From positions 241,084,833 to 241,148,832 of the forward strand of contig CM054060.1 of NCBI GenBank assembly GCA_028641055.1: a DNA stretch of 64,000 bases, in the 5' to 3' direction. The notes beneath the pieces are model-generated. The model did not search any database. It was not told where the DNA came from and saw only the letters and a program-made list of their open reading frames with translations. Of this stretch, positions 21,793 through 33,200 are shown piece after piece; within the stretch, counting starts at the first letter, position 1, and each line of letters opens with the position of its first letter. The DNA comes from Alopecurus myosuroides. Its lineage: Eukaryota > Streptophyta > Magnoliopsida > Poales > Poaceae. The position numbers and the translations under genes were made by a program.

Positions 21793-23004
21793 CACTACTA
21801 TAGAAAAGGTTATAGGAGACGCATTTTTTTTGCATGCGAGGCGCATATAGAATGCGTCTCCAACGTCAAGACTCGCGTATATGCTTATGCGAGGCGCATC
21901 TAATATGCGCCTCCTATACCTGCATATATGAGGCGCATTTAGGAGGCGCATATGGGGGACATATAGGGGGCGCATTTTGAAATGCGCCTCCTATATGCAG
22001 GTATAGGAGGCGCATATTAGATGCGCCTCGCATATTCAGAGAAATACGCCTCCTATATATTCCCCATATGCGCCTCCTATAGTTCCCAATATGCGCCTCC
22101 TATATATCCCCCATATGCGTCTCCTATAGTTCCCAATATGCGGCTCCTATAACATTTTCGATTTTTAAAATTTGCAGAATTACTGCACAATCCAGAATAC
22201 ACATATACAGGTATATAGATGCAGAAATACAATACAACAGTCCAGAACTTCCAGAAACTGGAATCACCATGAATACCATTAATTTGAATCAATCGTGACA
22301 TACATATATGCAAGTTTATTTATACGAAGTACATCACACAACACAAGCGTTTGTGCCTCCGATCGAGTACAAGTTCACAATCACGTTACAACCGCGACGA
22401 CGGATCGAGCTCTAGTTAGCTTAGGTGAGAGTAGAGCTCATAGACTACGATGGATAGCAACAAGGTGATGATGATCACGATGAAGTTGCTCCACTTCTTC
22501 CTTCCGTGCCTCCACTTCTCTTCCGCCACCTTCTCCACTTCCTCTACTTTTCCTCCACTTCCTACACTTCTCTTCCGCCACCTCTCTACTCGTATAGCCT
22601 TGGTAGAGGTTGCCCGAGAAGGTGTTCACTTGCTTCGCGCAGTCTTCCCACTCCTATACCTCTAACTATACAAGGCGCATGGTGCAAGATGCACCTCGCC
22701 TTCGCTGCCACCGACGCCACCCGGGCCCACACAAACTATACGAGGCGCATTATGTAAAAGTGCACCTCCTATACTTACATTATAGGAGGCGCATAAGGCC
22801 ACATGCGCCTCGCATAACCTGGGGCCGGGAGGCTGTGGTCCCCACATGAAGTATAAGAGGCGCATATTTTGGAAATGCGCCTCCTATATATGCATTATAG
22901 GAGGCACATCTTGGTAGTGCGCCTCGCATAATATATAGGAGACGCATCTTGCTAATATGCGCCTCGAGCCCTCATTTCCTCCTATAGGCTTTTCTCTAGT
23001 AGTG
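21793..23004. mobile_element. Non-autonomous CACTA transposon
   Basis: Termini are CACTACTATAGAAAAGG at the left and the inverse CTTTTCTCTAGTAGTG at the right, flanked by CTT (21,790-21,792, 23,005-23,007), the 3-bp duplication of CACTA elements. Both subterminal regions hold dense copies of ATGCGCCTCCTATA and its complement (more than twenty GGCGCAT/ATGCGCC units by eye), the layout expected for binding sites of a CACTA regulatory/transposase protein. No transposase is encoded. The middle (22,440-22,640) is a CT-rich stretch with a short open frame of no known family. Confidence 0.93.
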
Positions 23005-23215
23005 CTTTGTGTTACCACCAGAAATGAGTGCATATATATATACCTTGTCGCCGTGGCTGCATGCAACGTACGAATGTGTGCCATGTCCATGAGATGAGAC
23101 CATGAACATATCGACAAGGCATGGTCAGAGGTTAGAAAAAAAATTGCTGAGTGTCAGAGATTAGTTTCCGCATCGGCTCTCATTTCTCAGGCTCTGTACA
23201 TGCATACAGTCCTTC

Positions 23216-23490
23216 GTGAAATTTTACATAAATAACCTTTTGGCGCGGCAAATTCACAGTCTAACCCTCCGAACCAAAAATTTCGGGAAATAAACCTTTT
23301 TCTTAACGCCCGCCCCGAACGCATTATGCTCTATAACTCAACGCCCCAGGTCCGAGGCATTATTGACCGTGCCACCGTGGACGTGGACTCCGACGTGGCA
23401 GGCAGCTTAACGCCCCCGCCGAAGACGTTATGCGCTTTAACGCCCTAGGCGGGACGTTATGCATCGTAACGCCCCGAACGGGGGCGTTAT
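23216..23490 (+). repeat. Left terminal inverted repeat of MULE-1
   Basis: Matches the reverse complement of 55,875-56,156 with scattered differences. It contains several short palindromic modules of the form TAACGCC...GGCGTTA. The transposase leader starts just inside it. Confidence 0.9.
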
Positions 23491-23640
23491 GCGAAGAGGT
23501 AAGTGGTCGGGCAGGCACACCCCACTCCACTTCACTCTCCACTCCTCACTCTATCTCGACCCTCTCTCTCACTCCACCCTCAAAGCCCTCCAAATCTTGG
23601 CGATTTCTTCGGGGAATTCGTGTTCCCTTGCTTCTTCAAG

Positions 23641-23945
23641 GTAATCTCCCCTCTTTCCCCTTGTTTTGTCTCAGCACAATGTTTCCATTTAGTCAATTTG
23701 CTCCCTTATTTTTTAAACCCTGGAAATTGGTTTTGACACTCTAATATCTAAATTGGTTAGTTTTATTTTGATTTTTTGGAGCATATGTGGTTGTTGCGAT
23801 GATCTAGATCTATCAATTTGGTGGCAAACCCTAGATATTTTTGGTTGGGGCTATCCCTCATATGTCCACCTAGGAATATCAATGTTAGGGCCTACTTATT
23901 AGCTATTACGGAAATATAATCATTGTTGTGGTTTTGATTTTCTAG
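23641..23945 (+). other. Leader intron of the MULE-1 transposase gene
   Basis: CTTCTTCAAG is followed by GTAATC at 23,641, and GGTTTTGATTTTCTAG ends at 23,945 directly before the ATG. These are good plant donor and acceptor sites, placing a 5' UTR intron just upstream of the coding start. T-rich throughout. Confidence 0.6.
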
Positions 23946-26900
23946 ATGTTGTCGAGAATCGTGAATGTCCATCATGTGGACTTTGCCTGGTTTTCGAAAG
24001 GAGACATTGATTATCGAGACCCGGAAAAGGTAGGCATGTTCTTTGACTCTAGTACAACATTTCGTGATGTTGTGGAGAAGGTCCGGAGTGAGTTGAATTG
24101 GAAGTAAAAAAAATGATGTAGTTGACTTGCAAGGAGCTACAATATCTCCCACAGTCATTACATTCGATAGAATATGATGCCCGTCGACTCGGAGAGTCAT
24201 TGGGAAGCTTACAAGGCGGTTTTCTTGGACTCCGAAGACAAATCGTTTGAGTTGTTTGCAACAAAGAAGGTTGGTGCTCGAGTGCACATTGATTTGAATC
24301 TCGAAGCATGTCCTAGTGAAGGGAGTACCCGATTGAACGGGGTGAGGCACGTGTCAACCCGAAGGCCAAATTGTACGACATAATGATGAGCCAACCTCCA
24401 TTGACACAACCCTTGAGCCCCTATTGCAATAATGATTATCGTGATGACTACGGTGACGGTGATGGTGGTCATGATGAGACCGAGAGGCATGCGAAGGAAG
24501 ATGAGCCATCGGGAGATAACGGTGGCGACGATGAGCCCGAGAGGCATGCGGAGGAAGATGAGCCCGAGGGAGATAATGGTAGCGGTCATGAGCCCGAGGC
24601 CCGTGCCGAGGACGTGCTTGAATAGACCGAGGGAACATGCCTTCCGTAACCATAATATTGGAGATGTGGAAACGAATTGATTTGAAGAGGACATGGGCCG
24701 TGACATCCATACTCCTGATCACATGCAATCGACTCGGAAGATGAATGCATGGAAGAGGAACTTGACGATGATGGTTTGACGGCTAAGGAAGCAAAAGCCT
24801 TTATGTATGCATTTGGTCAGGATCACCACACATCATTGTTTCGTGATCTAAGCGTTGCGAGTAAGGCTATTGTTGATGGTGGTACCACTAAAATTCTTGG
24901 GACCAGGTCTTACTCTAAGAAAGAAACCGAGCTACACAATCATGGGGTCGGTAAAGAACCATCTTTTCATGCATGGAAGAACTAAAACAATGGGTAAAAG
25001 ACTACTCATTGAAGAATCATCGAGAATTCACTGTTAAGTACTCGGACGTTAGGGTTAAGTACCAAGTGGTATGTGACCGGAAACATTGTCCATGGACTCT
25101 CCGCACAAATCCTATGAAGAAGGGCGGATTCACAAAAATAGTACGGTGGAAATTTACAGAATGTTGTCTCACGCACCGATGTGTGCCAAAGAATATCGAC
25201 CTGTCCAATGCTAAGAATGATCATCGCCAATTGAGTTATGAGTTCATTGGGCAGAAAATAAGCTCAATGGACAAGATCCTTCCAACATGTCCAATTAAAG
25301 GCATTATCAAGTATGTGTTGCACCTATACGGCTACACGGTGAAGTACGGTAAGGCATGAAAGGCGAAGCAAGTCACATTTAGGAAGTTGTATGGAGACTG
25401 GGAAGAGTCGTACAACCGCATAGCCAAGTTGTTGGGAGGGATGGCTGCAAAATACCTGGATATGTACTATGTGGTTGAGCCATTTGGCTCGGAAAAAATG
25501 ATTCACAAAGGTAAAACTGTTAGAAAATTTGGACGTGCATTCTGGACTTTTGGTCCTTGCATCAAGGCTTTCAAGCACCTTAGACCCGTTTTGTCCGTGG
25601 ATGGGACATTTCTGACCGGCTGTTACAAGGGCACAATAATGGTGGCGGTAGGGCATGACGGGGGCAACCAGTTGTTACCGTTGGCATTCGCACTTGTGTC
25701 CATGGAGAACAACGATAACTGGGAGTGGTTCCTTGGCCTTGTGAGGACTAGGTTTGTTGGACCTCAAACAGTGGTTTGCATCATCTCTGACCGACACTCA
25801 GTGATACTCAACGCCGTGGAAGTTGATATCCTCGGATACCCCCGCGTCCATCATTGGTGGTGCATGAGGCATTTTGTGTCCAACTTCTACAGGGCATGTA
25901 AAAACAAGGATCTAACTGATTTGCTCGAAGATTGTTGCCTCGACTTCACTGCTCGTCATTTCTTGAATTTTTTTAACCAAATATTCACAGCTGCTGAACC
26001 GGGGGGGCAAAGAATTCTTGACAAGGAACATGCTAGATCGGACAAAATGGGTGTGGGCATATGACCACCTCAGAATGAGGTACGGTGACATGACAAGCAA
26101 CATGGCAGAATGTTTCAACAATGTGATTAAGCGTGTGCGTTCATTGTCCGTGTCAGAAATAGTGGAATATACGTTTTCGAAGATGAATGAATACTTTCTG
26201 AAATATAGTGAGAAAACAGGGAAGCTGATTTCCGAGAAAAACAAGGCAAAGAAGGTGTACGAGTTCCCCAAGAAGATCGACCGTTTGATGACGTACCAGA
26301 AATACAAGACTGACACGGTGGAGGTAGAAGAATTCGACAACACAAATTTGATTTATCAAGTCATCGAGCCGGGTGAGATCACATAGAGTGGTGTCCAGTA
26401 CGGAGGCGGGGTCTTCAAGGTTAATCTGACAACCAGCGAGTGTTCATATTGTAGACCAACCGTATATCATCTCCCATGCGCACACTTGATCACGGCTGGT
26501 TGGAAGATACATGTCGGTTACGAGTGATCAAGTAATGTAAGGATGAGATATTACACCATTGAAGCTGTGAAGGACACATGGTCAGGGAGGTTCGATCCCT
26601 TCCTCGACCAATCTGTTTGGCCAGACTACAACGGGCTTCCGCTATACCCTGATCCTGCTATGAAGGTCACAAAAGTAGGAAGACGCCAAACAAAGCGTTT
26701 CAAGAATGACATGGATGATTGGGGTGGTGGTGTTTTCCCTACATGGGGCAACCAACATTTTGAAGAGCCTCGTGAAGCCAAGAGCCGACCGGAAGACGTT
26801 GGTGTGGGTAGTACTACCGATGGTTCAAAAAGGAAGAGAAAAATGGTTGCAAGTACAAGCAAACAAGGTGGTAGTACAACTGCTGGTACAAAAAGGAAGA

Positions 26901-27823
26901 GAGCAAATATTGATGGCAACGGTGGTAGCGGTGGAGTTGGCGGTAACAGAGAAGGAAATATTGAAGATGGAGGAAATACTGAAGGTGGCCAGACCCGTGG
27001 TCGTGGTAGAGATTGTGGTCGGGGTGGTGGCCGTGGCAATAATGGCCGAGGAGAAGGTAATATTGAAGATGGAGATGTGAGCGGTGGAAATATTGACGGT
27101 GGTAAGACCCGTGGTCGTGGTAGAGGTAGTGGCCGGGGCAGTGGCTGTGGCAATAGTGACCGAGTAGAAGATAATGTTCAAGATGGAGGTCCGAGTGGTG
27201 GAAATGATGAGAGTGGCCAGACCCGTGGTCGTGGTAGAGGTGGTAGCTGGGGCAGTGGCCGTGGCAATAGTGGCCGAGGAGAAGGTAATGTTCAATATGG
27301 AGGTCTGAGCGGTGGAAATGATGAGACTGGCCCGAGCCGTGGTAATAGTGCCCGTCGTGGTAGAGGGGGTGGCCGTAGTGGCCGCGGAAATCTTGGTCGC
27401 GATAATGCTGATGGAGGTGGTGGCCGAGGTGGAGGAAGTGTGGAGGGTGGCGAAGATCGTGGTCGTGGCAATGCTGATGGAGGTGGTGGCCGAGGTGGAG
27501 GAAATGTGGAGGGTGTCGAAGATCGGGGCCACGACAATGGAGCTGGTGGAAATATGGATCGTGGTCGTGGTGATGGAGGTGTTGGTCGAAGTGGAGAAAA
27601 TGTTGATCGTGGCCGTGGTGATGGATTTCATGGCCGTGTCCATCGTGGTCGTATATGTTTTGGGAAGTCCCACGGACGTGGCGATCCCCTTGTTGACTTC
27701 TTAGGTACAAGCAGCAATGTTGGAGAAAGTAGCACGCACTACGAGGATAGTGGCGGTGATGGAGGGTATGGCTATGTGGGGCCTAGACGAAGAGGGAGGA
27801 GGCACTTGTTTGGCTGCGATTAA
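23946..27823 (+). pseudogene. MULE transposase (mudrA-like), several stops and shifts
   Basis: The coding start at 23,946 reads MLSRIVNVHHVDFAWFSKGD, an N-terminal segment seen in grass MULE proteins, then breaks frame. A zinc-type MuDR DNA-binding domain follows (FTVKYSDVRVKYQVVCDR, CPWTLR, CCLTHRC, about 25,030-25,190). The MULE transposase core has its first Asp in LSVDGTFL, second in CIISDRHS, the HHWWCMRH motif, and Glu in SNMAECFNN (25,590-26,130). A SWIM zinc finger follows (CSYC with HLPCAHL, 26,437-26,490). A very long Gly/Arg-rich tail ends at TAA 27,821. Stops include TGA 25,357 (inside GKA*KAKQ) and TGA 26,526, plus frameshifts near 24,980 and 26,020. It cannot make a full protein. 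Confidence 0.88.
26993..27334 (+). repeat. Three 114-bp coding repeats in the transposase tail
   Basis: Three units of 38 codons, each starting with TRGRGRG-like residues, carry the pattern GRG-rich block, GNVQDGG-like block, SGGND-like block. Two further 66-bp units (NADGGGGRGGG with VEGGEDRG) follow at 27,404-27,535. RGG-type tails commonly bind nucleic acid; here that is inference. Confidence 0.85.
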
Positions 27824-27961
27824 CCTGTTAGGCGTCCAATTAGAGGTAGAGGTAGAGGTCGAGGGCGATGGTAAGGTAATACTATTATTCTGAATTTTAC
27901 ATTTTGTTAACTATGATCATGTGTTTTCTCCATACTAAGTTCTACTTTGCATTTTCCGTAG

Positions 27962-28395
27962 GCATGGCACCTTCTCAACCCAACGAGGAAACAATGAAGT
28001 GGGTGGACGACTTCGATGAGGAGGATGAGAAGCCGTGTTGGTTGAAAATTGGTTTGCGAAAGGTGAAAGAGCAAGATGAAGCTTTCTTGAAGGCTAAGAA
28101 GAGGGAGGAGGAAGACAAGAAAATGGCGATGTATCAGAAGATTAGGGACGAGCACTGGGTGTACGAATGATGTGAGAAGAAAATGCATGAAGCGGTGGAG
28201 AAGCAACGTCAAAAGGATTTTGAGGAGCGGACGAAAATGTTATGGGAACGAGAGGCGGCACAAAAAGCTGAGGAGTACAAGATTTTCAAGGAAATGGTCC
28301 TTTACGAGGCTAGACTAGCAAGAGAGAAGGAAGACAAACAAACGTGCAGTTCCTCGAAGAATGACAAGGCGAAGGGACGTAGGTCGACGCAGTAG
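27962..28395 (+). pseudogene. Last exon of the MULE transposase gene (coiled coil)
   Basis: A likely intron runs from GTAAGG at 27,871 to CCGTAG at 27,961. The exon then reads GMAPSQPNEETMKWVDDFDE followed by a long Lys/Glu-rich coiled coil (KKREEEDKKMAMYQKIRDEH), with TGA at 28,168-28,170 and continuation in frame to TAG 28,395. A stop at 27,821 already ends the preceding exon, so this exon is not reached in this copy. It could instead be a separate small gene. Confidence 0.55.
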
Positions 28396-28620
28396 GTCCT
28401 CGAATTAGTCGTTATGTATTGCAGAGTAAACTATTTATTGAGTGAATTTCTTTCAAACATTATACTCCGTCGCACTTTCTGTCACTATGTTGTTGTGTTA
28501 AACTATGTTGTTGTTGTTGTTGTGTTAAACTATGTTATGATCTACGATGTTCTATTTCTGCCTTAAATACAATGTAATATATCCTCACAAGATTCCTTTA
28601 AAAAGAGACTAAAAACAAAT

Positions 28621-28975
28621 TTCCTCCAGGAGCATAACGCCCTGGACCAAGGCGTTATGGCATCTAACGCGTAATTTGCCCGGACTTCCGTCCTAACATC
28701 CGTCTGAGGTCTGTTTGGTTCAGGAGTTAACCCGGACTTGAAGCGGAATTCCGTGTCGTGTTACGGCTTAACCCCCTAACAAAAGGCATTATGGCCCCAC
28801 AACGCGGAATTCCGGCCCAATATCCGGCCATGGTCTGTTCTATCAAGGAGTTTCCCCGGAATTCCGCGTCTTGGCCTTTTAACGCCTTCGACCAGGACAT
28901 TAAGGCATCTACCTTAACGCCATTGGATTAGCATTGTGCCTCTTTACATAACGCCTAGGACTAGCGCGTTAAGTT
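28621..28975. repeat. Palindromic TAACGCC/GGCGTTA modules between the convergent genes
   Basis: The region between the 3' ends of the two MULE genes repeats modules such as CATAACGCCCTGG with CCAAGGCGTTATGG, and weaker copies near 28,785, 28,880, 28,915 and 28,950. The same modules make up much of the terminal inverted repeats (23,310-23,490; 55,870-56,070) and reappear at 53,640. They can form small hairpins. Confidence 0.7.
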
Positions 28976-29196
28976 TTGTTTCCCTATTTTTTTCTTCTAA
29001 ATTTCATCATTTTCCTTACGAACTTGGCATGATCTTTAGTATACAAAAAATGCACACAACATTATACGGTCAGAAACGAAACTATGGTACGAATACAACA
29101 CATAGCAACAAAGATAAGGTTCGATACATGGCAGAGTCGTAACAATACAATCCACTAAATTACGAATAAAACATGTAGCAACTTAGTGCATTCTCC

Positions 29197-30152
29197 TCAC
29201 TCGTCGCACATCAGCTTGATCCTCTTCAGCTCTCCTTGTTAACTAAGCTTGATTTCAGCAGGTCGAATAACTGGTATTATATCTTTTTTTCTCCTCCTTG
29301 AGTGCACTATTTTGCATCTCCCACTCGTGTTGTTTGCTTTTGCTACTCTCATCTTTGCTTATCCGCAGTTGCTTGAGCATTGCCACTTCACTTTGAAATG
29401 CATCTATCTCTTTCTACATCTCCTCGAGCCTTCTCTCTAACTTCTCCATTTCAGCGTCTTGTTTCTACATTCTTTTCAAGTTTTCCAGCTGCAGCTTCTT
29501 CTCCAGGGAGTCGAACCATCCGTTCGTATTTTTTATTAAGCCGTTGTATTTTTCATCAATCTTATTCTTCTCGTCCGACAATTCTTGCACTAACTTATCA
29601 TTACGAATCTTGTCATTGATTCTAGCATTGTTGCTCTCCTCATACATGTGCCAGAGTCTGTCAATTGATCTTTCCAGTGTAGGCTCCCACACAACATCCA
29701 CCCAACGCTCAAATCCATAATTTATGGCATCTCCCACACACAAGAAAATCATGTTATGATCCGAAAAAGTATCCACGAGGACCATAGTTCAAGTGGTGAT
29801 GCACTTACGTTCCTAACCGAACACGCATAGAAACGTCGTCCTGTATTCTACCCTCCAAAAGCAATGAACCTCTCCGGCACCGCATCGTGAAGGCGGAAAG
29901 TCTCGGTTGAATCGAGCGCTACTCCACACCACAAAGGGTCCTCGATAGTATCGGGAACACAATCAACCTCGTGGACCTACAAACACCGATAAAATATACA
30001 TTAAAACAATAACACTAGAATATCAACGCTATGAAATTAACCCTAACTAAATTTAACAAAAGTTACCATAAACATAAGTCTAAATTCGTCATAATACTTA
30101 CAAGACCCATCCACGAGTCGTGGGAACTCTCGTTGTCGGGCCAACTTGGCAT
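29197..30152 (-). pseudogene. MULE-associated GRF zinc-finger/coiled-coil gene
   Basis: Starts at ATG 30,152 (MPSWPDNESSHDSWMGL). The first exon ends at 30,102 before GTAAGT, and the next begins at 29,976 after TTTGTAG. This exon reads VHEVDCVPDTIEDPLWCGV, and after an in-frame TAG continues GRRFYACS, the core of a GRF-type zinc finger. Further coding includes FERWVDVVWEP, RSIDRLWHMYEES and a long coiled coil, with stops near 29,465 and 29,420, ending LKRIKLMCDE at TGA 29,197. Similar proteins accompany many grass MULEs; their role in transposition is not established. The chromovirus insertion at 30,282 lies 130 bp upstream of the ATG and cuts off its promoter. Confidence 0.75.
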
Positions 30153-30281
30153 CGTGAAGGCGATGGGAAGGTTGGAGAGAGGGGATTGGTTGAGGAGGGA
30201 CCTTGCTTGAGAAGAAAATAAGAGAGCTCGAATAGGGTGGGCTCGGCCAAGCTCGAAAGGCTCGGGTATGAGGAGCCCTAG

Positions 30282-33200
30282 TGTAACATCCCAAGTATGA
30301 AAACATCCTTTAGAATGTTTGATTTCTTGTTTAATTAAAGTATTGCATCATGTCATCATATTTATTTCTGTGTTTGCATTTGTTTTGCATCTGTTTTATT
30401 TGTTTTCATAATTGAATTTCAAACAATTTCAAATGATGTGTTTCATACTTGTCATGTTACAACATTTTCAAATCAAAAGTTCAATCCAAAGTCTCATTTT
30501 CTTTCCAATTATTCCATAATGTTCAACTATTAAAAATGAGGGCTTTTAGTCAACACATTAATTCCAAATGGTTATTTAAATTCAAATAAAAAACATTCCA
30601 ACAGTACCCAAATTCAACTTATAAAAATCAGCGAATAACCCTAATCACTTGTTCTTTTTTTAACCAATAGGGTTCACCCTAATAAACATGTTGCTTTTAA
30701 TAAAAATCCATTAATAACCAATTCTTTCAAATATTGATTTAAATTACAAAACAGTAATTAAAAGTTGAATTTTTGAAAAACCAAACTTGGCATTTGGTTG
30801 TTTTTAACCTAAATAGCACACCCAAATTTTTACAAAATTTTTGCTAACTCCAAACCTATCTTTTTCTTCCATTTCTTTTTGCTGCAAAAAAAAAACAGAA
30901 GAACAAAAAAAAAGAAAAGGAAACACACAAACGCGCGCGCGCGGCAGCTAACCTAGCGCGGCCCAGCCCACTAACTTACCCGCAGCTGGCCCGGTACCGG
31001 TTCGCTTCTGTTTCCCTTCGTCATCGTGTACGGCAGCGCATCCACGCGTGCCACGGCGGCACTGTTGCACGCCGACGGCCGCGCGCGCCCCGGACCCCCT
31101 ATTTAACCAGCCCTAGACCCCCTGCGCGAGCCCTAGCTAGCCCTACCCCTTCTCCCTCGAGCTCCGCCGCCATCTCTCCCTCTCCCTCGCCGTTTCCCCT
31201 CTCTGCCACCACCTCACCGGAGCGCCGCCCTCTGAATCTCCATCGACCACCGCCGCCATGGACCTCCACCACCCATCCTAGCCTCTGGAACCGAACCACC
31301 GTACTTCATTCTTCCTCGACGACGTCCCTGTTGAGCACCAGGGGGACGGCATCATCGCCGCCATCCTCACCACTGCCGCGGCGATCACCTCACCGTCGAC
31401 CGTCTGCTTCACCTTCATCCGCGGTGAGCAGCCGCTGTCCTCCTCCGTTCCCTCCCCTCTGTCTTGCTCGCAAGCACACACGGATCCGCGCCCGTCACCT
31501 AGCACGCAAGCACCACCACGGCAGCACGAGCCTGTAGATCGCCGCCGTCCGCCGGCGTAATGTTTCTGTCAGGTTCAGAAACGTGCAGGCATCCGTCAGT
31601 TTCAGATAACCTGCTCAAACTGAACCCTAAAACTACACGGACCCCTTACCTCACACGATCGAACGCACACCGCAGTGGCACGCCCCACTGCGCGCAGCTC
31701 CGCGCCCACGGTTCGAGCCCCCCGCGGCGCAAATCTTTTTTGGGAATTATTCCCCCGCGCCAGTGGCCCACCTGTAAGCCACTGCGTTGCCACGCAAGCC
31801 CGCGCTGGCCCAGGGCCCATCTGGCAGTGCCCTGGGTAGGTTTCTGTGCGGTGCAGATAGGATTCCAGCACGTTTTCTTTTTAAAACCAGTCCCTCCAAA
31901 TTAACAGATTGGTCCCTTAAACTGAAAAGTGAATAACTTTTATTTTATAACTCCAATTAATAAAAATAAAATATGTGCACTGCTCTAAATTAAATTATCT
32001 ATCTAACCATAGCATTTGTTTCCTGTTTTGAATTTTCCAAATGCATTTCAATTTTGAATTCAAATAATTCAATTGCAATTTGCTAAAATCCATAACTAAT
32101 TCATACATAATCCAAATAATGCAAATAAAATATGTTTTCCATGCTATTTAAAATAACCTTTTCAAATATAAATTTTGTTTCATGTTTTGAATAATTTAAA
32201 TTGCTTAAATAATTTAAACCTTGATTAAATCATTTAAATTTGATAAAATCATAACTTGCTCAAATTAAATTATTTTTGAACATGCAAAATATGTTTTCAA
32301 ACTAGAAAAGTATAAACTTTTCAAATGTGAGTTTGAATTTATGTTTTGAACACATAAAATTCAAATAAAATTCATGCTTGTTTTAAATTCATTTAAAACT
32401 TGTTTAATATTGTTTAAATCATAATAAATTCATCCTAACTCCTTTTTCAATATTTGAAACATGTAATCCAACTAAAATTTTGTGTTCTTTTTAAATATGA
32501 ATTTTGTTATTTATTTTGCTCAATCTAAGTTGGTGAAAACAACAACTATTTGTGTAATCCTTCAAAGGAACCAAAAATTCCCTAACTTAATAAATAAATT
32601 TCTAAATTGGTAAACCTTATTTCCAATTGGTTCTATTGTTGTTATTTTGTTGTTTTCCTCATCCATGCATCATACTAATCCACTTTCACCCGTTGGTTAA
32701 TTGGAAAACAATGGTTTCAACCAAAATTCATGGGCTTTTCATATGCAACTCATAATTGCATATGTGTCCATTTAAATTGTTCCCATGTCAACTATTTTAG
32801 TTTGATGCATCAGTTAAATTGACATGCATAATCCCATGATTGTGCACTATGCCATGATATTGATTGTTTATCTTTCTGCATTATTTGTTTTGCTTCTTCT
32901 CGGATAGACGACGACGTTGAGACAGACGATCTTTACAGCACCCCTTCTGAGGATCTAGCTCAGTACCAGGCTGCTGAGTTTGCAGGCAAGTTATCACTCA
33001 CATGAACCACTGTGTTCCTTTTCAACATTGGTTACCGATACTTTCCGTTGTCTATTTCTGCTAGCCATATGATTAGTTGTTTCTGTTACGAACCTATCAC
33101 ATGAATCCCTCAACCCTGATATTGCCTCACCTCCACACCTATAACCATTGCTTGTGCCCGTGTCTTACTAGCATGCTTAGGTTGTTTTGCTCGAGTCTGT

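Noticed and set aside
21793..23004. CRISPR-like array of regularly spaced repeats
   Set aside because: Repeats are in both orientations with irregular spacing, and the block has CACTA termini and a 3-bp target duplication.
26890..27650. Satellite-like GGT/GGC tandem DNA
   Set aside because: The repeat period is a multiple of three and keeps an open RGG-rich frame at the end of the transposase, so it is coding repeat DNA.
26814..27710. Long minus-strand frames opposite the RGG tail
   Set aside because: His/Tyr- or Thr/Ser-rich shadows of the Gly/Arg repeat on the coding strand.
31099..31537. Short GC-rich frames as genes
   Set aside because: They occur identically in both chromovirus LTRs (31.1-31.9 kb and 49.8-50.6 kb) on both strands and are LTR leader sequence.
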